Below, one piece after another: positions 44,057-55,599 of a stretch of DNA of 64,000 bases; the stretch's first letter is position 1, and the number at the start of each line of letters is the position of its first letter. A program made the position numbers and the translations under genes. Below the pieces are notes generated by a model. That model had not been told where the DNA came from, did no database searches, and worked only from the letters and a program-made list of their open reading frames with translations. This DNA is from Cheilinus undulatus (taxonomy: Eukaryota; Chordata; Actinopteri; Labriformes; Labridae): contig NC_054869.1 in assembly GCF_018320785.1 (NCBI RefSeq), positions 41,133,789 through 41,197,788 on the forward strand. Reading direction: 5' to 3'.

Positions 44057-44539
44057 ACTACATTACAGTAAGCCAGAGCTCTTACACAGAAAATAACATC
44101 ATACATTTTTAATGTTCAATCACAAACCAACCTTTATGATTCAGCGGCAGTGGAACAACTCCAGGAAAGAGGCTGAGGCTGTCCTTTTTACAGAGCCGTT
44201 AGTTTATGTTACTGTTTGCTGATATTTCTATCAACTTATTTCCACCACCACTATAAAGTCCTCCAATAGGGGGCTCTAAATCAAACACTAATAAAACATG
44301 ATGTTGAGGGCAACAGGAACTAACTGCCATTATTCCCTGCTGCTCCACTCCAACTTCTAAAGAAAACAAACTCAAAATGGACCACAGTCAAGATGAACAT
44401 GGGATCTTGGGCGTCAGAACATGCACAATAATCATGATCCATTACAAAACATTAATAAGGTACAGCAACAGAACAGCAGCTTCCTGTAGAAGAAATAAAT
44501 GATTTCTCTGGCTTTGAAATATGTTGGAAATATCTGGGG

Positions 44540-44982
44540 CATGGGCGTAGCACGGGGGGGACAGGGTGCTGATTACCCAGGCCCACAGTAGGGAGGGGCC
44601 CTTGAAAAGCCTGCAGTGAAAAGTGTGTTTTTATTTTTTCATTCTTAGTAATAAGCATCATTATTGAATCAAAAGTGACTGAAAGAATCAGTCAGCAAAC
44701 TAAAATTTGTATCAAATAGAGTAAAATACAACACCTGTGGGGCCCCTGCTCCTCCCTTTAAAATGTCCAAATGGTGTAGTCCAGCGCTGTGAAATAATGC
44801 AAGTAAACTGAACTTAACCACAGTAAAAATATTGCTCACAAGCTGGGAAATTATGGTTTGAAACACATTAAAATGCATAGATATTTGTAAAAATTACGCA
44901 AAATTTGTTGCTTGACTAGCTGGTTAAGGGGGGCCCTCTGTAATATTCTTATGGGGGCCCTAAATCCCCATCTACGCCCCTG
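44540..44982. mobile_element. Short hAT-like non-autonomous element, copy B
   Basis: 443 bp, ends CATGGGCGTAGCAC and ATCTACGCCCCTG. Flanks ATCTGGGG and ATCTGAGT match at 6 of 8. Aligns with 41217-41577, with extra sequence on the right-hand side. Confidence 0.82.
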
Positions 44983-45637
44983 ATCTGAGTATTGTAAGCA
45001 CTCAAAATAATGATATAGTTTAAGTAATTTCTAATTCACTGAAATTTTAACTTCAAATGTCTAAAATGAAACAATGCTTTAACAGTTAAGTGGGTTTAAA
45101 AGAAACAAACAAAACCATCATTATTTCAGGAGGGACACCTGTAACATATTTGATTCCTGTCTCCTGCAGCATCCATAATATCTGTGTATAGTAGGCTGTA
45201 CATAATAGTAAATGAACACATTAGACATGCTCCATACATTACAGAAGAGGCTAAGTATGCTTGACATAGCATAATATGCTCACGGTGTTGGATTAAATCC
45301 ATCCTGACTGATGCTTTGTCTGCGGCTGACGGATGATACAAAGGGTATGATTACATGTTTACAATGTCAAAAACCTGTAACGCAGGCTACAACCTCTAAA
45401 AGAACAGAGCATAATGACAATATTATGTTTGTGAGACAATGTTTTAATTGGTACGCCCACTCTGTTCTGCGCACAGAGAGCACACCGCTGTTTTTTTTTT
45501 TTTGAGGCGGGCATCCACCAGATTGGTTCCGACATAGACAGAGCTTCATAATTACACTCCTCTATTCAGCAGCAGTGCCTGTGCGTCAGAGCAAACGTCA
45601 CATTAGAGCTGCACATGGGGACAGGACATTGGAAAGC

Positions 45638-45640
<3 letters not shown>

Positions 45641-45687
<47 letters not shown>
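45641..45687 (+). repeat. (AG)n microsatellite
   Basis: About 23 uninterrupted AG units. Non-coding context; the surrounding 45000-47170 holds no recognisable gene. Confidence 0.97.
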
Positions 45688-45690
<3 letters not shown>

Positions 45691-46402
45691 CACTCCTCAC
45701 AGCTGTGGCGTGTTGTCACTGCTCACAGGCAGATGTGCTGTCACCTTCTGTCTCACACTTACAAGGTGAAAGATGGAGGTGAAGCAGCTTTGTTCTTCAA
45801 TGGATGTGCACATGTTAGAAATACATTCAGTGATATGAGATCCATAGCAGCACGGCAGGCAGCCTCCGCTCTGAGATGACACAGTATTGATCCAGGTCTG
45901 CTTTGGCTAGGAGCCCCTTATGATTATGAAATATGGCCCAATGATTTAATAAGGTGTCGCTTGGTCTAGTACAAGCCGGATAAAGACTTGATGATTGGTG
46001 ACGGCACCCTCTTTTTCTCCTGATCTCTTTTCCAGTGATGCCTTGTTTACTGTGTCTTTTGTTGTGAAATGAACCAGAAATAAACCTTCACTTTTGGCAC
46101 CAGCATGCTGTTTATTCTGATGACAACAGAAACATGTTAGGTCTCTTACAGCCACTGCTGCAATAATAAAGTCTAAACATGCACTGGGACAGCACGGTGC
46201 AGACTGACAGAACATCTAAAAAATAGAAATAAAATGATAAAATTAAACCTCTTATTTCCACTTTAGTAATAATTATTTCCTTACATGCATAAGGATGCAG
46301 CATGCAGCATGGTGCAGACTGATTAAGATATATAATGTAAATTAAAGAATTAAGCACTGATGAAGTCTCTTTTATATTCCTTTTCTGCACAAAAATAGAT
46401 CT

Positions 46403-46879
46403 GTGAATTTTAAATTATACAACTATCACTGCCCATGTTCACATATCTGTTACATCGGGGTGGACTTTAGAAGAATAATTCCAATAGAAGTCACTGTCTC
46501 CCTCGAACCTCCACAACTCCCACTCATAGATATATTTGTAGCTTCTTGCAGCTTAAACCAGCCATTCCAGACCTTTTTCCTTAGGGCTCCCTTCTCATAT
46601 CTGAGGAAGGTTACAGTAAGTGCCCACAGGACACACTTGGAAAACTTAGGAAACCATTTTAATATTTTCTTGACAGAAGACCAACATAGTAAAAAAATAA
46701 ATAAAGATGTGCCCTCATATTTCAAGGGAAAAAAATGGCAAGTTTCAAGTTTAAAAAGTCAGAAATGTACCAGAAAAAATATAGACATAAAGATGACAAA
46801 ACTAAGAATTTCTGAGATTTTAAAGCCAAAAACAGGCTGTGTGGGAGAAAAGAATACCAGATTAGACTGGTTTCTTTGA
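46403..46879 (+). other. Longest non-repeat open frame in the intergenic region, probably not a gene
   Basis: 158 codons without a recognisable domain, promoter or splice context. The middle (CCTTTTTCCTTAGGGCTCCC and after) looks like a dispersed repeat. Recorded so that it is not mistaken for an annotated gene. Confidence 0.2.
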
Positions 46880-47176
46880 ACAAGTCCTGAAGTTGAAAGT
46901 CTGATGAAATTTTTGCACTTTTGCAATGAACTTTTTACTGAGACTCATCAATACAGAAGTACCTGTGATTCTAGCCACGAATCATCACAATGTCATTGAC
47001 ATCTGGACTTTGAAGAGACATCTCTGTAAACTGTGGCTATCCAAACACTGTTTTCAGTTTGGTGTCTTGTATTTTTTTAATGTTGTAATGTTAATTTAGG
47101 ACTTAAAAACTTTAAGTTTATATTGTCAAAATTTACCACTTTTTAACTCTTGAATTTTCCCTTGGGATTAACAAAG

Positions 47177-47260
47177 CATCCATCCATCCATCCATCCATC
47201 CATCCATCCATCCATCTATCCATCCATCCATCCATCCATCCATCCATCCATCCATCCATC
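47177..47260 (+). repeat. (CATC)n microsatellite
   Basis: About 20 tetranucleotide units with one CTAT interruption near 47216. Confidence 0.97.
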
Positions 47261-47586
47261 AAGCTAGCCATTGATCCACCAGCAGGCCAGACAGCCAACC
47301 TCCAAAAATAAAAAGATCCTCTTTTTTTATTCTTTTAAGATGCCCTCAATAAGCTGTAGCACATTATATTGCTAATCACGACTTTAAAAGATAATTTTGA
47401 CAACTTCAGAGCAGACAGGGCCCCACATCCCCCATAGGGGTGCCTGGAACCCAGGTTGGGAACCTCTAGCTTAAACAATATTTATCAATATTTCCTACAA
47501 AATTTTAAGTAAAGGTCAGCCATTTTACAAAGTATTCTTTGTTGTGTTTTGCTACCAACACTGCCCCCAAGTTTACCAATGGTACC

Positions 47587-47830
47587 GCCACGTTTGTGTT
47601 GGCACAAAGTTTGTGGTATTGCAGCTTTTGTGGTATCACAACGTTTATGGTTTTGCAGCGTTTATGGTTTTGAAACATTTGTGGTATTGCAGTGTTTGTG
47701 GTATTACAATTTGTGTGGTTTTGCAACATTTGTGGTGTCACAATGTTTGTTGTATTGCAACATTTGTAGTATCACAACATTTGTGGCATTGCAATGTATG
47801 TGGTAAAGCAACATTTGTGGTACCGATGTT
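47587..47830 (+). repeat. Minisatellite with a 17-bp unit
   Basis: Around 14 units of the form CATTTGTGGTATTGCAA, some units ending TTGCAA and others TCACAA. 17 is not a multiple of three, so open frames through it are accidental. Confidence 0.9.
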
Positions 47831-47849
47831 GTGGTATCAGGCTGATAGA

Positions 47850-48195
47850 AGGTAATGACATGAACTTAAGCACACAACATGAAACTTGTCATGGATTGAA
47901 CAGGAAAAACAGGAACGATAAAAGAGAATTGTTTGATATCACATGGTAAAGATGACTTTTGACTTGTCCACTGAGTTGCTGAGATGTTTTATGTGAAATG
48001 AGACATTTAAGAGCAGTGGTGGACTTATTTTACATCACTGTTGCTTCAAGGAGACACTGCAGTGCTTTACCAAAGTTTGCTGAAAGATACAATAAAGCAT
48101 GTACATAATACTACATAATAAAAAAATGAGAGCACCAACTACGTACCTTGATTGCACCACCATTATTGCATTAATGCTGACAGCCCTAATAGGGG
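47850..48195 (+). mobile_element. hAT-like repeat with GACAGCCCTAA end
   Basis: Contains ATGAGACATTTAAGAGCAGT, GGACTTATTTTACATCACTG and ends TTAATGCTGACAGCCCTAAT. Best-preserved right end of the family also seen at 17110 and 28130. Confidence 0.6.
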
Positions 48196-49609
48196 CATTT
48201 AATTGAGCTTACTGCTGATAAAGAAGCTAAATCATGGAAATCAGTTGTGAAGCAAGGGCTAGCACAAAGCATAACAACAGAGCCAAGCTAAATTAGTCAA
48301 AAACAAATCAATATAATCACAGAAATGTTTGATATCATTTTTGAAGATACCCACAATCATTTGACATGAATAAATATTATTTTTACTGAAAATGATTCCA
48401 TATCTAAGCAGAGTTTATCACAGGACATCATGGTGCAGACACACAGGCTGCCCTACTCAAGTCTGCAGGATCCCAGCAGAGGGCACTTATGTCACACAAA
48501 GTACCAGTACTAATGGAAACCTAATTCATTATCAACAGTATTATACAGTGAAAACAGCAAAATAAAGGCAAATAATGGCAAGTGGACCTATCAACACTGC
48601 TATACTTAAACCCACCTCTTCAGTGAAAACATCCATCAGCTCACACAGCTGACTTTAAAAGCCTATAGGATAATTAAATGTTATTAAAACACTGTTTCAT
48701 TACAAAAGACAGGTTGTAATTTGCATTAATTTCTCACATTATCTTTCACATGAAAGTAGAAATACGTGATTGCTTGCATGGAGAATAAAGGCACCTTCAT
48801 ACAGCCTTGTTCTTCATTGATTAAACGTATACAGGCCTACTTATAAAACCCCCAGCATAGCAACCGGATGATAATGATGATTATAATGACGGCAACGGTG
48901 ATGATGAGGATGATTATGGCAATTAGAGCCTGTAAATTGATAGCCCCTTATATCTCATTTATGCACATTATGTGAAGCCAGTTTGCAGATAAATTAAATA
49001 ACCACTTTAGTCTCCTCCACCTCTCCTCTTCTCTCCTTGCTGTCTCTGGGCTTCAGACAAGGACGCTCACAGTCACACCTCATTCAAGGCTGAGGAAACA
49101 CGGCGTGCTGAGATTTAACCCCTTAACACTGAACACACAAGGAAATCACACAGCTGTGTCGAGGTACCCTTGAGCAAGAGGCCCTTCTGCTGTGCACCTG
49201 AACCTTCCTGCAAGCAGAACAGGGTAGTATTTCCCTAAAGGAGGAGGGGAGCAAGGTTATAATCATTAACAAAAATAATGAAATCACAAGTAAAAAGCCA
49301 CTTGGAACAAAGTCAAAAAACAAAGCTTTACAAGAAAACAGTAAGTGAAACTGTGCTGTTTGCTCACAAAAGTAACTCAATTAAAACTATTGACAAAATT
49401 TCCCTCATATTTGTCTTTGACAGCAGCATACTGCATGACACGGCCTTAATGATTCATCTTAGGCATAAGGATTAATATTTTGGATGAGCTTATTAATAAA
49501 AAGTTAAAATTGTTTCTTTTTTTTACTATATTCTATAGAGTTAATGAAAAGAACTTGCTGTAGATCTTCCTCTGAAACCCCCAAAATATAGCATATAATA
49601 TAGCATTAG

Positions 49610-49865
49610 TTCAGGCCACAGAGTTGAGGGCTGATCAGCTGATCTCATGCATGCCCACATCTGCTGGCATCCAGATAATTCTAAGCACACTATTGGCTAA
49701 TTGCACTCACGTTGCCTTATTCAAGCTGCTCTAGCCTGCCTACTTTTTTCTGCTCCCTTTGCAAGCTGCTTTTATAACCCTCCTCCACCCCAGCTCCTCC
49801 TTTATTCTGCTTCTGACTTGATCAGTGTCGTTCTGATGTCACTGATGCCTGCTCTGCTCTGGGTT
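49610..49865 (+). repeat. Interspersed repeat, copy 3 of 3
   Basis: Shares GGCTAATTGCACTCACGTTG, AACCCTCCTCCACCCCAGCT, CTCCTTTATTCTGCTTCTGA and GCCTGCTCTGCTCTGGGTTT with 9690 and 16095. Confidence 0.7.
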
Positions 49866-50349
49866 TCTTGCTGATTCTCTCACTGCCTCAGGCTTTCCTT
49901 GTAGGCACAGGAAAGGCACAAAAACGGCAGGCGTGAGCTTCAAGGAATGGGAATGGGATTGGAGTGACACATCATGCTTCTCTGTTTGGCAGTCAGATGG
50001 GAGAGTCTGGGTTGGCGGAGGTTACACAATAACCTACTGTATGTGGGAAGCAATCACTGAGTTTATGAAGGCATTTTCAGCATGAAATGGTCCACAGTCT
50101 CTATGTGTGGGAGTTTGCTTGTGCAGTCCTGCTCACCATTTCCATACATTTCTCAAATGTAAGGTTGGAATCTAATCCAAGACCAAGCTACTTTATTTAA
50201 TGATCCTGTTCAAAAGCTTGCCTGTCAGTCTTGTAATCTACAGTAACATGGCCTTCACTAAATCAATTTTTACCATGACATTTTAATTTCAAGCACTATT
50301 TCGACACAATTAGAGTGAAAAATTCAAGGAAGGCTCACAATAGCATTTA

Positions 50350-51000
50350 TTGGGATGGGGTTGCACAATATTAGATTTTTGCTGATATCTGATATGCTGA
50401 TAACCTTGCAAAGCAGATGGATACTCCCGTTTCTGCGTTTCTTACTGGTGAATCCATCTTGCAAAACTCCCATCTGAACCATTTGGGCCCAGTTAGAAAG
50501 TGACAGGACCAATTAGTGTGGAGGGACTGTACTTTCAGCAACAAAAGGCCGGTGCAGATAAGATGGAAGACATTAGCGTGGATGCTGCTAAAGCGCCACT
50601 TTTATCAGACCTTGACGACATTTACTCGTCAAAATAGAACAAAGAACAAGTGAGTTGTTTCCTTTTCAAAAACGACAAAAGTTATGTACTGACATGTCTA
50701 CAGTCCCCATGGTTCGTGATATGAAGCTCTCTATGGATTTACTCCTTGGTAACGGCTATGTCACGGGTTTTGTAGCTCTGATTGGCCCATAACAGAACGC
50801 TCATCCAATCACCTTCCGGGGATTTTTTCAAAGCCTCTGCCCTTTCCCAAACACTGTGTATGAGAGGTTTTCCAGATGGATGTGTGAAACACATCCATCT
50901 GGCATATCAGGTTAATATGCTGATATTTCCAAACTCTTTTTAGCTGATGCACAGATATGCACACATTTTTTAACTGTTAAAAACATTGTGTCTCTTGTGC
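50350..51000. mobile_element. Probable DNA-element remnant with GATATCTGATATGC words
   Basis: Begins GGGTTGCACAATATTAGATT with ATATCTGATATGCTGATA; similar words return near 50908-50930 in reversed form. The centre has a perfect hairpin at 50872-50902. No coding capacity. Confidence 0.4.
50872..50902. repeat. Perfect 14-bp inverted repeat, 3-nt loop
   Basis: CCAGATGGATGTGT, loop GAA, then ACACATCCATCTGG. All 14 pairs match. Confidence 0.95.
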
Positions 51001-51339
51001 AAACAGAGGCAGCGTCAATCAAAGCCAAAAGAGGAGCAGGGAAGTGCTGTTTTATACTTGGGGCTTTGTTCCAAAATGTTCAGGGTTTAAGGTCAGCCTC
51101 CTTGAGTGTCCAGTGCCCTAGGAAACCACCTGTATCTGACGCTAACAGTTCTGTCAATACTTAAGGTCATTATATTAGTTATACTGCCAATATGTTCAGC
51201 AGATGTATCTGCTATAAATATCAGCAGAAATGGTCTTATCTGCTGAAACCAAGGAACTTTTTGAACAAGATTATCAAATTAAGTGACATTAATCCAATTA
51301 AGGTCCATAATTACTGTGCTAATTTTGTTAATTGGTTCA

Positions 51340-51430
51340 ACCAGTGCAGCATCTCCCTGCAGCCAGTGATGTAAAATAAGTTCACCACTAATCCTTAACG
51401 TCTCATTTCAGTTTCAAAAACTCACAGACC
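51340..51430 (-). mobile_element. Reversed fragment of the 47850 hAT-like family
   Basis: On the minus strand reads AACGTTAAGGATTAGTGG-like sequence then ACTTATTTTACATCACTGGC and TGCAGGGAGATGC, the same block as at 17340 and 48030. Confidence 0.5.
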
Positions 51431-51845
51431 AGTCAGAAGTCCTCAGAACATTGTGATATGAACATTTACCTTTTTACTGTCTCCTTATTTCTTTTTCCAT
51501 CCATAAAAAAGTTCTTTTTCCATGGATATGCTAATGTCAGATGTTCAATCTACCTATAAAAGCAGGTATGCATCTAAACAGGAATTCAGTTAGCCTTAGT
51601 TTAAGATAGTAGAAAAATCCAAAATGACAAAAAATGATAAAACTTAGATAGCTAGGTTTAAAAATTTGGTTTTAAACAGCCTCAGACAAAGTGATAATAC
51701 TACAGTACATAGCCGTGTGGAATACAGCCACAACTACTAGCCACCTAACTAATAGCACTGAAGATGCTAATGTTAGCACTGATTTTGTTACTGTTTGATA
51801 AAAACAGAAGGGCTGACTCATGTCAAAAAAGAAAGGTCACTGATG

Positions 51846-51849
51846 AAAA

Positions 51850-51897
<48 letters not shown>
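51846..51897 (+). repeat. A run followed by (AT)n
   Basis: About 22 A then about 15 AT units. Such A-run/AT combinations often mark retroposon ends, but no element body was identified upstream. Confidence 0.95.
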
Positions 51898-51901
<4 letters not shown>

Positions 51902-52622
51902 TAAAATTGGGATCTGAAAAAATTAAGCTACCATTTTAGATTCTGTTGTTGTTATAATATGGCGCCTCCTATGGCAACAAAGGTAACGAATGGAGATTTT
52001 ACACATCAGACAGGGAAGGCCAAAGTAGTGTTTTGTAAAATGTACTAACTTTTAAACATAGATTATTGTTTGTGTTGTACACAGCATTTTTGTGGAGTTA
52101 AGGTTATCATCCTGTATGTTTATAATTGGTTGCTTTGGTGTATTTTGGCAGATTGGACATCCTTCCTACACATGATCCCTCTAAAATAATCTTACCCATT
52201 ATAGTGGTGCCACAGCCTGAAAAATGCCAATGAAACTTTAGATGACAATGCTCATGACTAGTTTAAACCAAAACACACAATTTAACACACTGAAATTATT
52301 ATTTTAATCAACTTAAAATGAACATTTTTAAGATGTTTTTTTTTTCAAAAAGTCCAAGTATAAATGTTTACATATTTCAAGATCTTTTAAGTTTAATTTT
52401 AAAACAAATCACTTTTCTTTACATTTTTTTCACTAAAAAAAAAAAAAAAAAAAAAAAAAAGAAAAGAAAACCAGAGTGAATTAAACTAAAATGGGCCAGT
52501 TTTTGTTTTGTTTTTATTTTTGGAACACAGGCCTCTTGAATATTAATGTGTTAAAGATGTGAGGATAAATATATTTATTTTTAAATTATTTTAGCAAGAC
52601 TATATACAGTTTTGAGTTACAC

Positions 52623-54125
52623 CACTGTACTCAGGTAAAATGGGCCAGCTTTTTGGATTAAAGGAGCCAGTTGTTCAGATAAAATGGTCTCACTGGTCAG
52701 GTAAAATGGGCTGGCTGTTCATGAAAAATGGGTCAAATGTTCAAGAAAATTGGTCGGCTGTTTACAAAAATGGACCAGCAGTTCAGCTAAAATAGGACAG
52801 CTGTTCATGAAAATGGTCCCACAGCTGGGCTAAAATAGAACAGCTGTTTATAAAAAACGGGCCAGCAGTTGGGCTCAAATAGGACAGCTGTTCAGGTAAA
52901 ATGAGCAAGCTTTTAGGGTAAAATTTGGCAGCTTTTTGTGTTAAATCTGCCAGCTAGTCAGGTTAGCATGGCCAGCTGTTCGGGCAAAATGGGCCAACTG
53001 TTCAGGGGCAGTGGGACGCATTTCAATGAAAAAAGGCTAGCTTTCTGGTAAAATGGACGAGCTGTTTCAGAAGGATGGGCCAGCTTTCTGGGTTAAACAG
53101 GCCAATGGGTCAGGTGAAATGGGCCAAACGTCTGGGTAAAATTGGTCAGATGTTCAAGTAAAATGTGCTTACTTTTTGGGTAAAATGGGCTAGCTGTTCA
53201 GGTAAGATGGGCCAACTGTTTTGGTAAAATGGGCAACTTTTTCAGGTTAAATTGGCTAGCTGCTCAGGTAAAATGGGCCAGCTGTTCAAGTAAAACATGC
53301 CAACTGTCCAGCTGAAGTAGACAGCTTTCACAGAAAAATGGGCAAGCTTTCAGTTAAAATGGGCCAACAGTTCAGGTAAAATGGGCCAACTGTTCAGGTA
53401 AAATTGGCCAACTGTTCAGGTAAAATGGGCCAACTGTTTTGGTAAAATGGGTCAGTAAAGCAGGCCAACCGTTCAGGTAAAATGGGTCGGTAAAGCGGGC
53501 CAACTGTTCAGGTAAAATGGGCCAAACTATTAAAGTACAATGGGCAAGCTTTTTATGTAAAATGGACCAACTGCTCAAGTAATATAAGTAACTTTTTGTG
53601 TAAAATGGGACAGCTTTTCAGGTTAAATGTGCCAGCCGTTTAGGTAAAATGGGTCAAATGTTCGGATGAATTGGGCAGCTTTTTATTAAAAAATGGGCTA
53701 ACTGTTTAAGTAAAATGGACAAGCTTTTGGGGTCAAATGGGCCAGCTTTTTGGGTAAAAAGGGCCAACTGTTCTGGTAAATTGGGCAGATTTTCATTGAA
53801 AAATGGGCCACCTTTCGGTTAGAAATGGTTAGCTTTTCAGGTATATTGGGCAAACTGCTAAAGTTAAATGGGCCAATGTTCAAGTAAAATGGGCAAGTGT
53901 TTGGGATCAAATGGGTCAGCTTTTCGGGTAAAATGGGCCATTGGTTCAGGTAAAAAGGGCTGGCGGTGTAGGTATGATGGGTCAACTAGTCAGGTAAAAA
54001 TGGGCAAACTTTTCATGAAAATGGGCCAGCTGTTTAGGTAAAATGGGAAAGCTTTTCAAGTAAAGTCGGGCCAGCTATTCAGGTAAATGGGCCAGCTTTT
54101 TCAGGTATACTGGGCCAGCTGTCCC
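52623..54125 (+). repeat. 1.5-kb minisatellite, 22-bp unit
   Basis: Roughly 65-70 imperfect units with core AAAATGGGCCA followed by CTGTTCAGG. The best-conserved stretch is near 53360-53440, where adjacent units are nearly identical; divergence grows toward both ends. Minus-strand open frames of Trp-Pro-rich repeats (53372-53578 and 53698-53985) come from it and are not genes. Confidence 0.95.
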
Positions 54126-54968
54126 ACCCAACTGAGCAACATCTGGCCAGTAAAAACTGTTGTTAATAGTCAAAAATGTTTAAAGAGACAATTCAGTATC
54201 GGTCATTATGATTGGCAGTCCAAGTTTAGGAAGCCAGGATGCTCCGACCTTTTACCTGATGGCTCATTTTAAAGAGACAGAAAATGACTGTCTCTCACAT
54301 TTGCTGTTATAAAGTCTGTTCCTAATGAGAAAGGCTCTTTTGAAATGATAAATATTCAATAACTTATTTTTGTACTAACTCACGTTTTACCTCTTTAGTA
54401 GAGATAAGGTATGTGCCCAACAACAGCTGCCCTTCATTCAAACAAGATTTTCCACCAATGACAGTACAAAATGAAAAAACTGCAGAACATGTTCACACAC
54501 GGCCCAATGATCACATTTTTAACACATTATTATTGAGAAAGTTTTGGGCACAAATATTGGAATTTTAAAATGCACCTAAAAAGATACAGTTAAACTAATG
54601 TCGTCCAATACCAGTGTCATGCGGACGTTATCATGCATCCTAATTGGTGAATAAATGTGCTGACCAAATGTTACCAGAAAAAATGTTTTTGGACCAGTTT
54701 CCACCAAACTGGAAATTTGAAACATGATCCTATCCTTTCTGCTGAAATGAACATGTAATGTCTGCAGTGTTACAGAAATGTCAGGAATGTAAAATGTGTT
54801 GGACTTTTTCTTTAAGACAGAATGACTAAAGTCCCACCTGAATCCACATTTAATGTTGATGCTGGTTTCCTCACTTTAGCCTTCATCTCTGCAAGTGCAC
54901 GGCTCTTCCATCCTGTCAGTATCCTCCATCCACCATCCCCTCACTTCCACCAACACCCGTCTCATCCA

Positions 54969-54970
<2 letters not shown>

Positions 54971-55001
<31 letters not shown>

Positions 55002-55031
55002 AGAGAGAGAGAGAGGAGGAGGAGAGAGAGA
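54971..55031 (+). repeat. (GA)n purine tract upstream of ntrk2
   Basis: GA dinucleotide run interrupted by a G run, about 300 bp before the ntrk2 start codon. Sequence after it (55075-55094) is a short (GACT)n run. Possible promoter-proximal GAGA-type tract; function not shown. Confidence 0.85.
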
Positions 55032-55176
55032 TCCTCCTTGGCACACACCCGTCAGTGTCTCAGTGTGATTTTGACTGACTGACTGACTGACTGACGGGGA
55101 ATTCTGGAGGAAACACGCCGGGAAGGATTCACTCTCTGCTTTTTCACCGTCTTGTCTGTCACTGATCTCCCCGCCG

Positions 55177-55188
55177 ATGGTTTTCTAA
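55177..55188 (+). promoter_or_regulatory. Minimal upstream ORF in the probable ntrk2 5' leader
   Basis: ATG GTT TTC TAA, a three-codon frame with G at -3 and +4, about 150 nt before the ntrk2 ATG. It matters only if transcription starts upstream of it, which the sequence alone does not show. Confidence 0.3.
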
Positions 55189-55336
55189 CCTCACCTCCTG
55201 TCTGACCGCTTCGCCATCGGATTTTAACTTGTTTCTCTGACCACTTTGATTGGCTGAACCGGGGCTGATCCCAGCCACCCTGGGCCGTGGCCGTGGGGCT
55301 GTTCAGCGAGCCTTCCAGCTGAAGTTGGCACCCAAG

Positions 55337-55599
55337 ATGAGCGTCTGGAGAGCCGGGAGCGGGGCTCTCTTCTCGCCGGGGAGAGGCTTTGGGTCGTGGC
55401 GGTGCTGCTGGTGGTCGTGGTGGTGGGTGATGGTGATCGGGGTGGCTGTGGGTTCGGGGGATCCCTGGATGTCCGCGGAGGCATGCCCGTCGTCTTGCTC
55501 CTGCAGCAGCACCAGGATCTCCTGCGTGGACCCCGAACGGGGGATCAATTCCTTCCCGTTGCTGCAGAGCGAGGCGGAGATGGAGAACATCACCGACAT
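55337..55599 (+). CDS. ntrk2: ntrk2 coding exon 1 (signal peptide and LRRNT cap)
   Basis: 87 codons plus two bases of Ile88. Contains the signal peptide, the four-cysteine LRRNT motif and GINSFPLL. Donor GTGAGT follows GACAT. Strongly GC-rich compared with the surroundings, as expected near a vertebrate promoter. Confidence 0.9.

Noticed and set aside
46403..46879. 158-codon plus-strand frame
   Set aside because: No recognisable domain, no plausible promoter or splice sites, and part of it looks like a dispersed repeat. Kept only as a low-confidence note.
47587..47830. CRISPR-like array
   Set aside because: The units are contiguous with no unique spacers of constant length; this is an ordinary minisatellite.
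53372..53985. Minus-strand frames of Trp-Pro-Leu-rich repeats
   Set aside because: They arise from the 22-bp minisatellite; the unit is not a multiple of three and the frames break wherever the unit length changes.
55250..55336. N-terminal extension of ntrk2 from an upstream TTG
   Set aside because: An in-frame TGA lies just before it at 55247, and the ATG at 55337 in good context is followed by a typical signal peptide.
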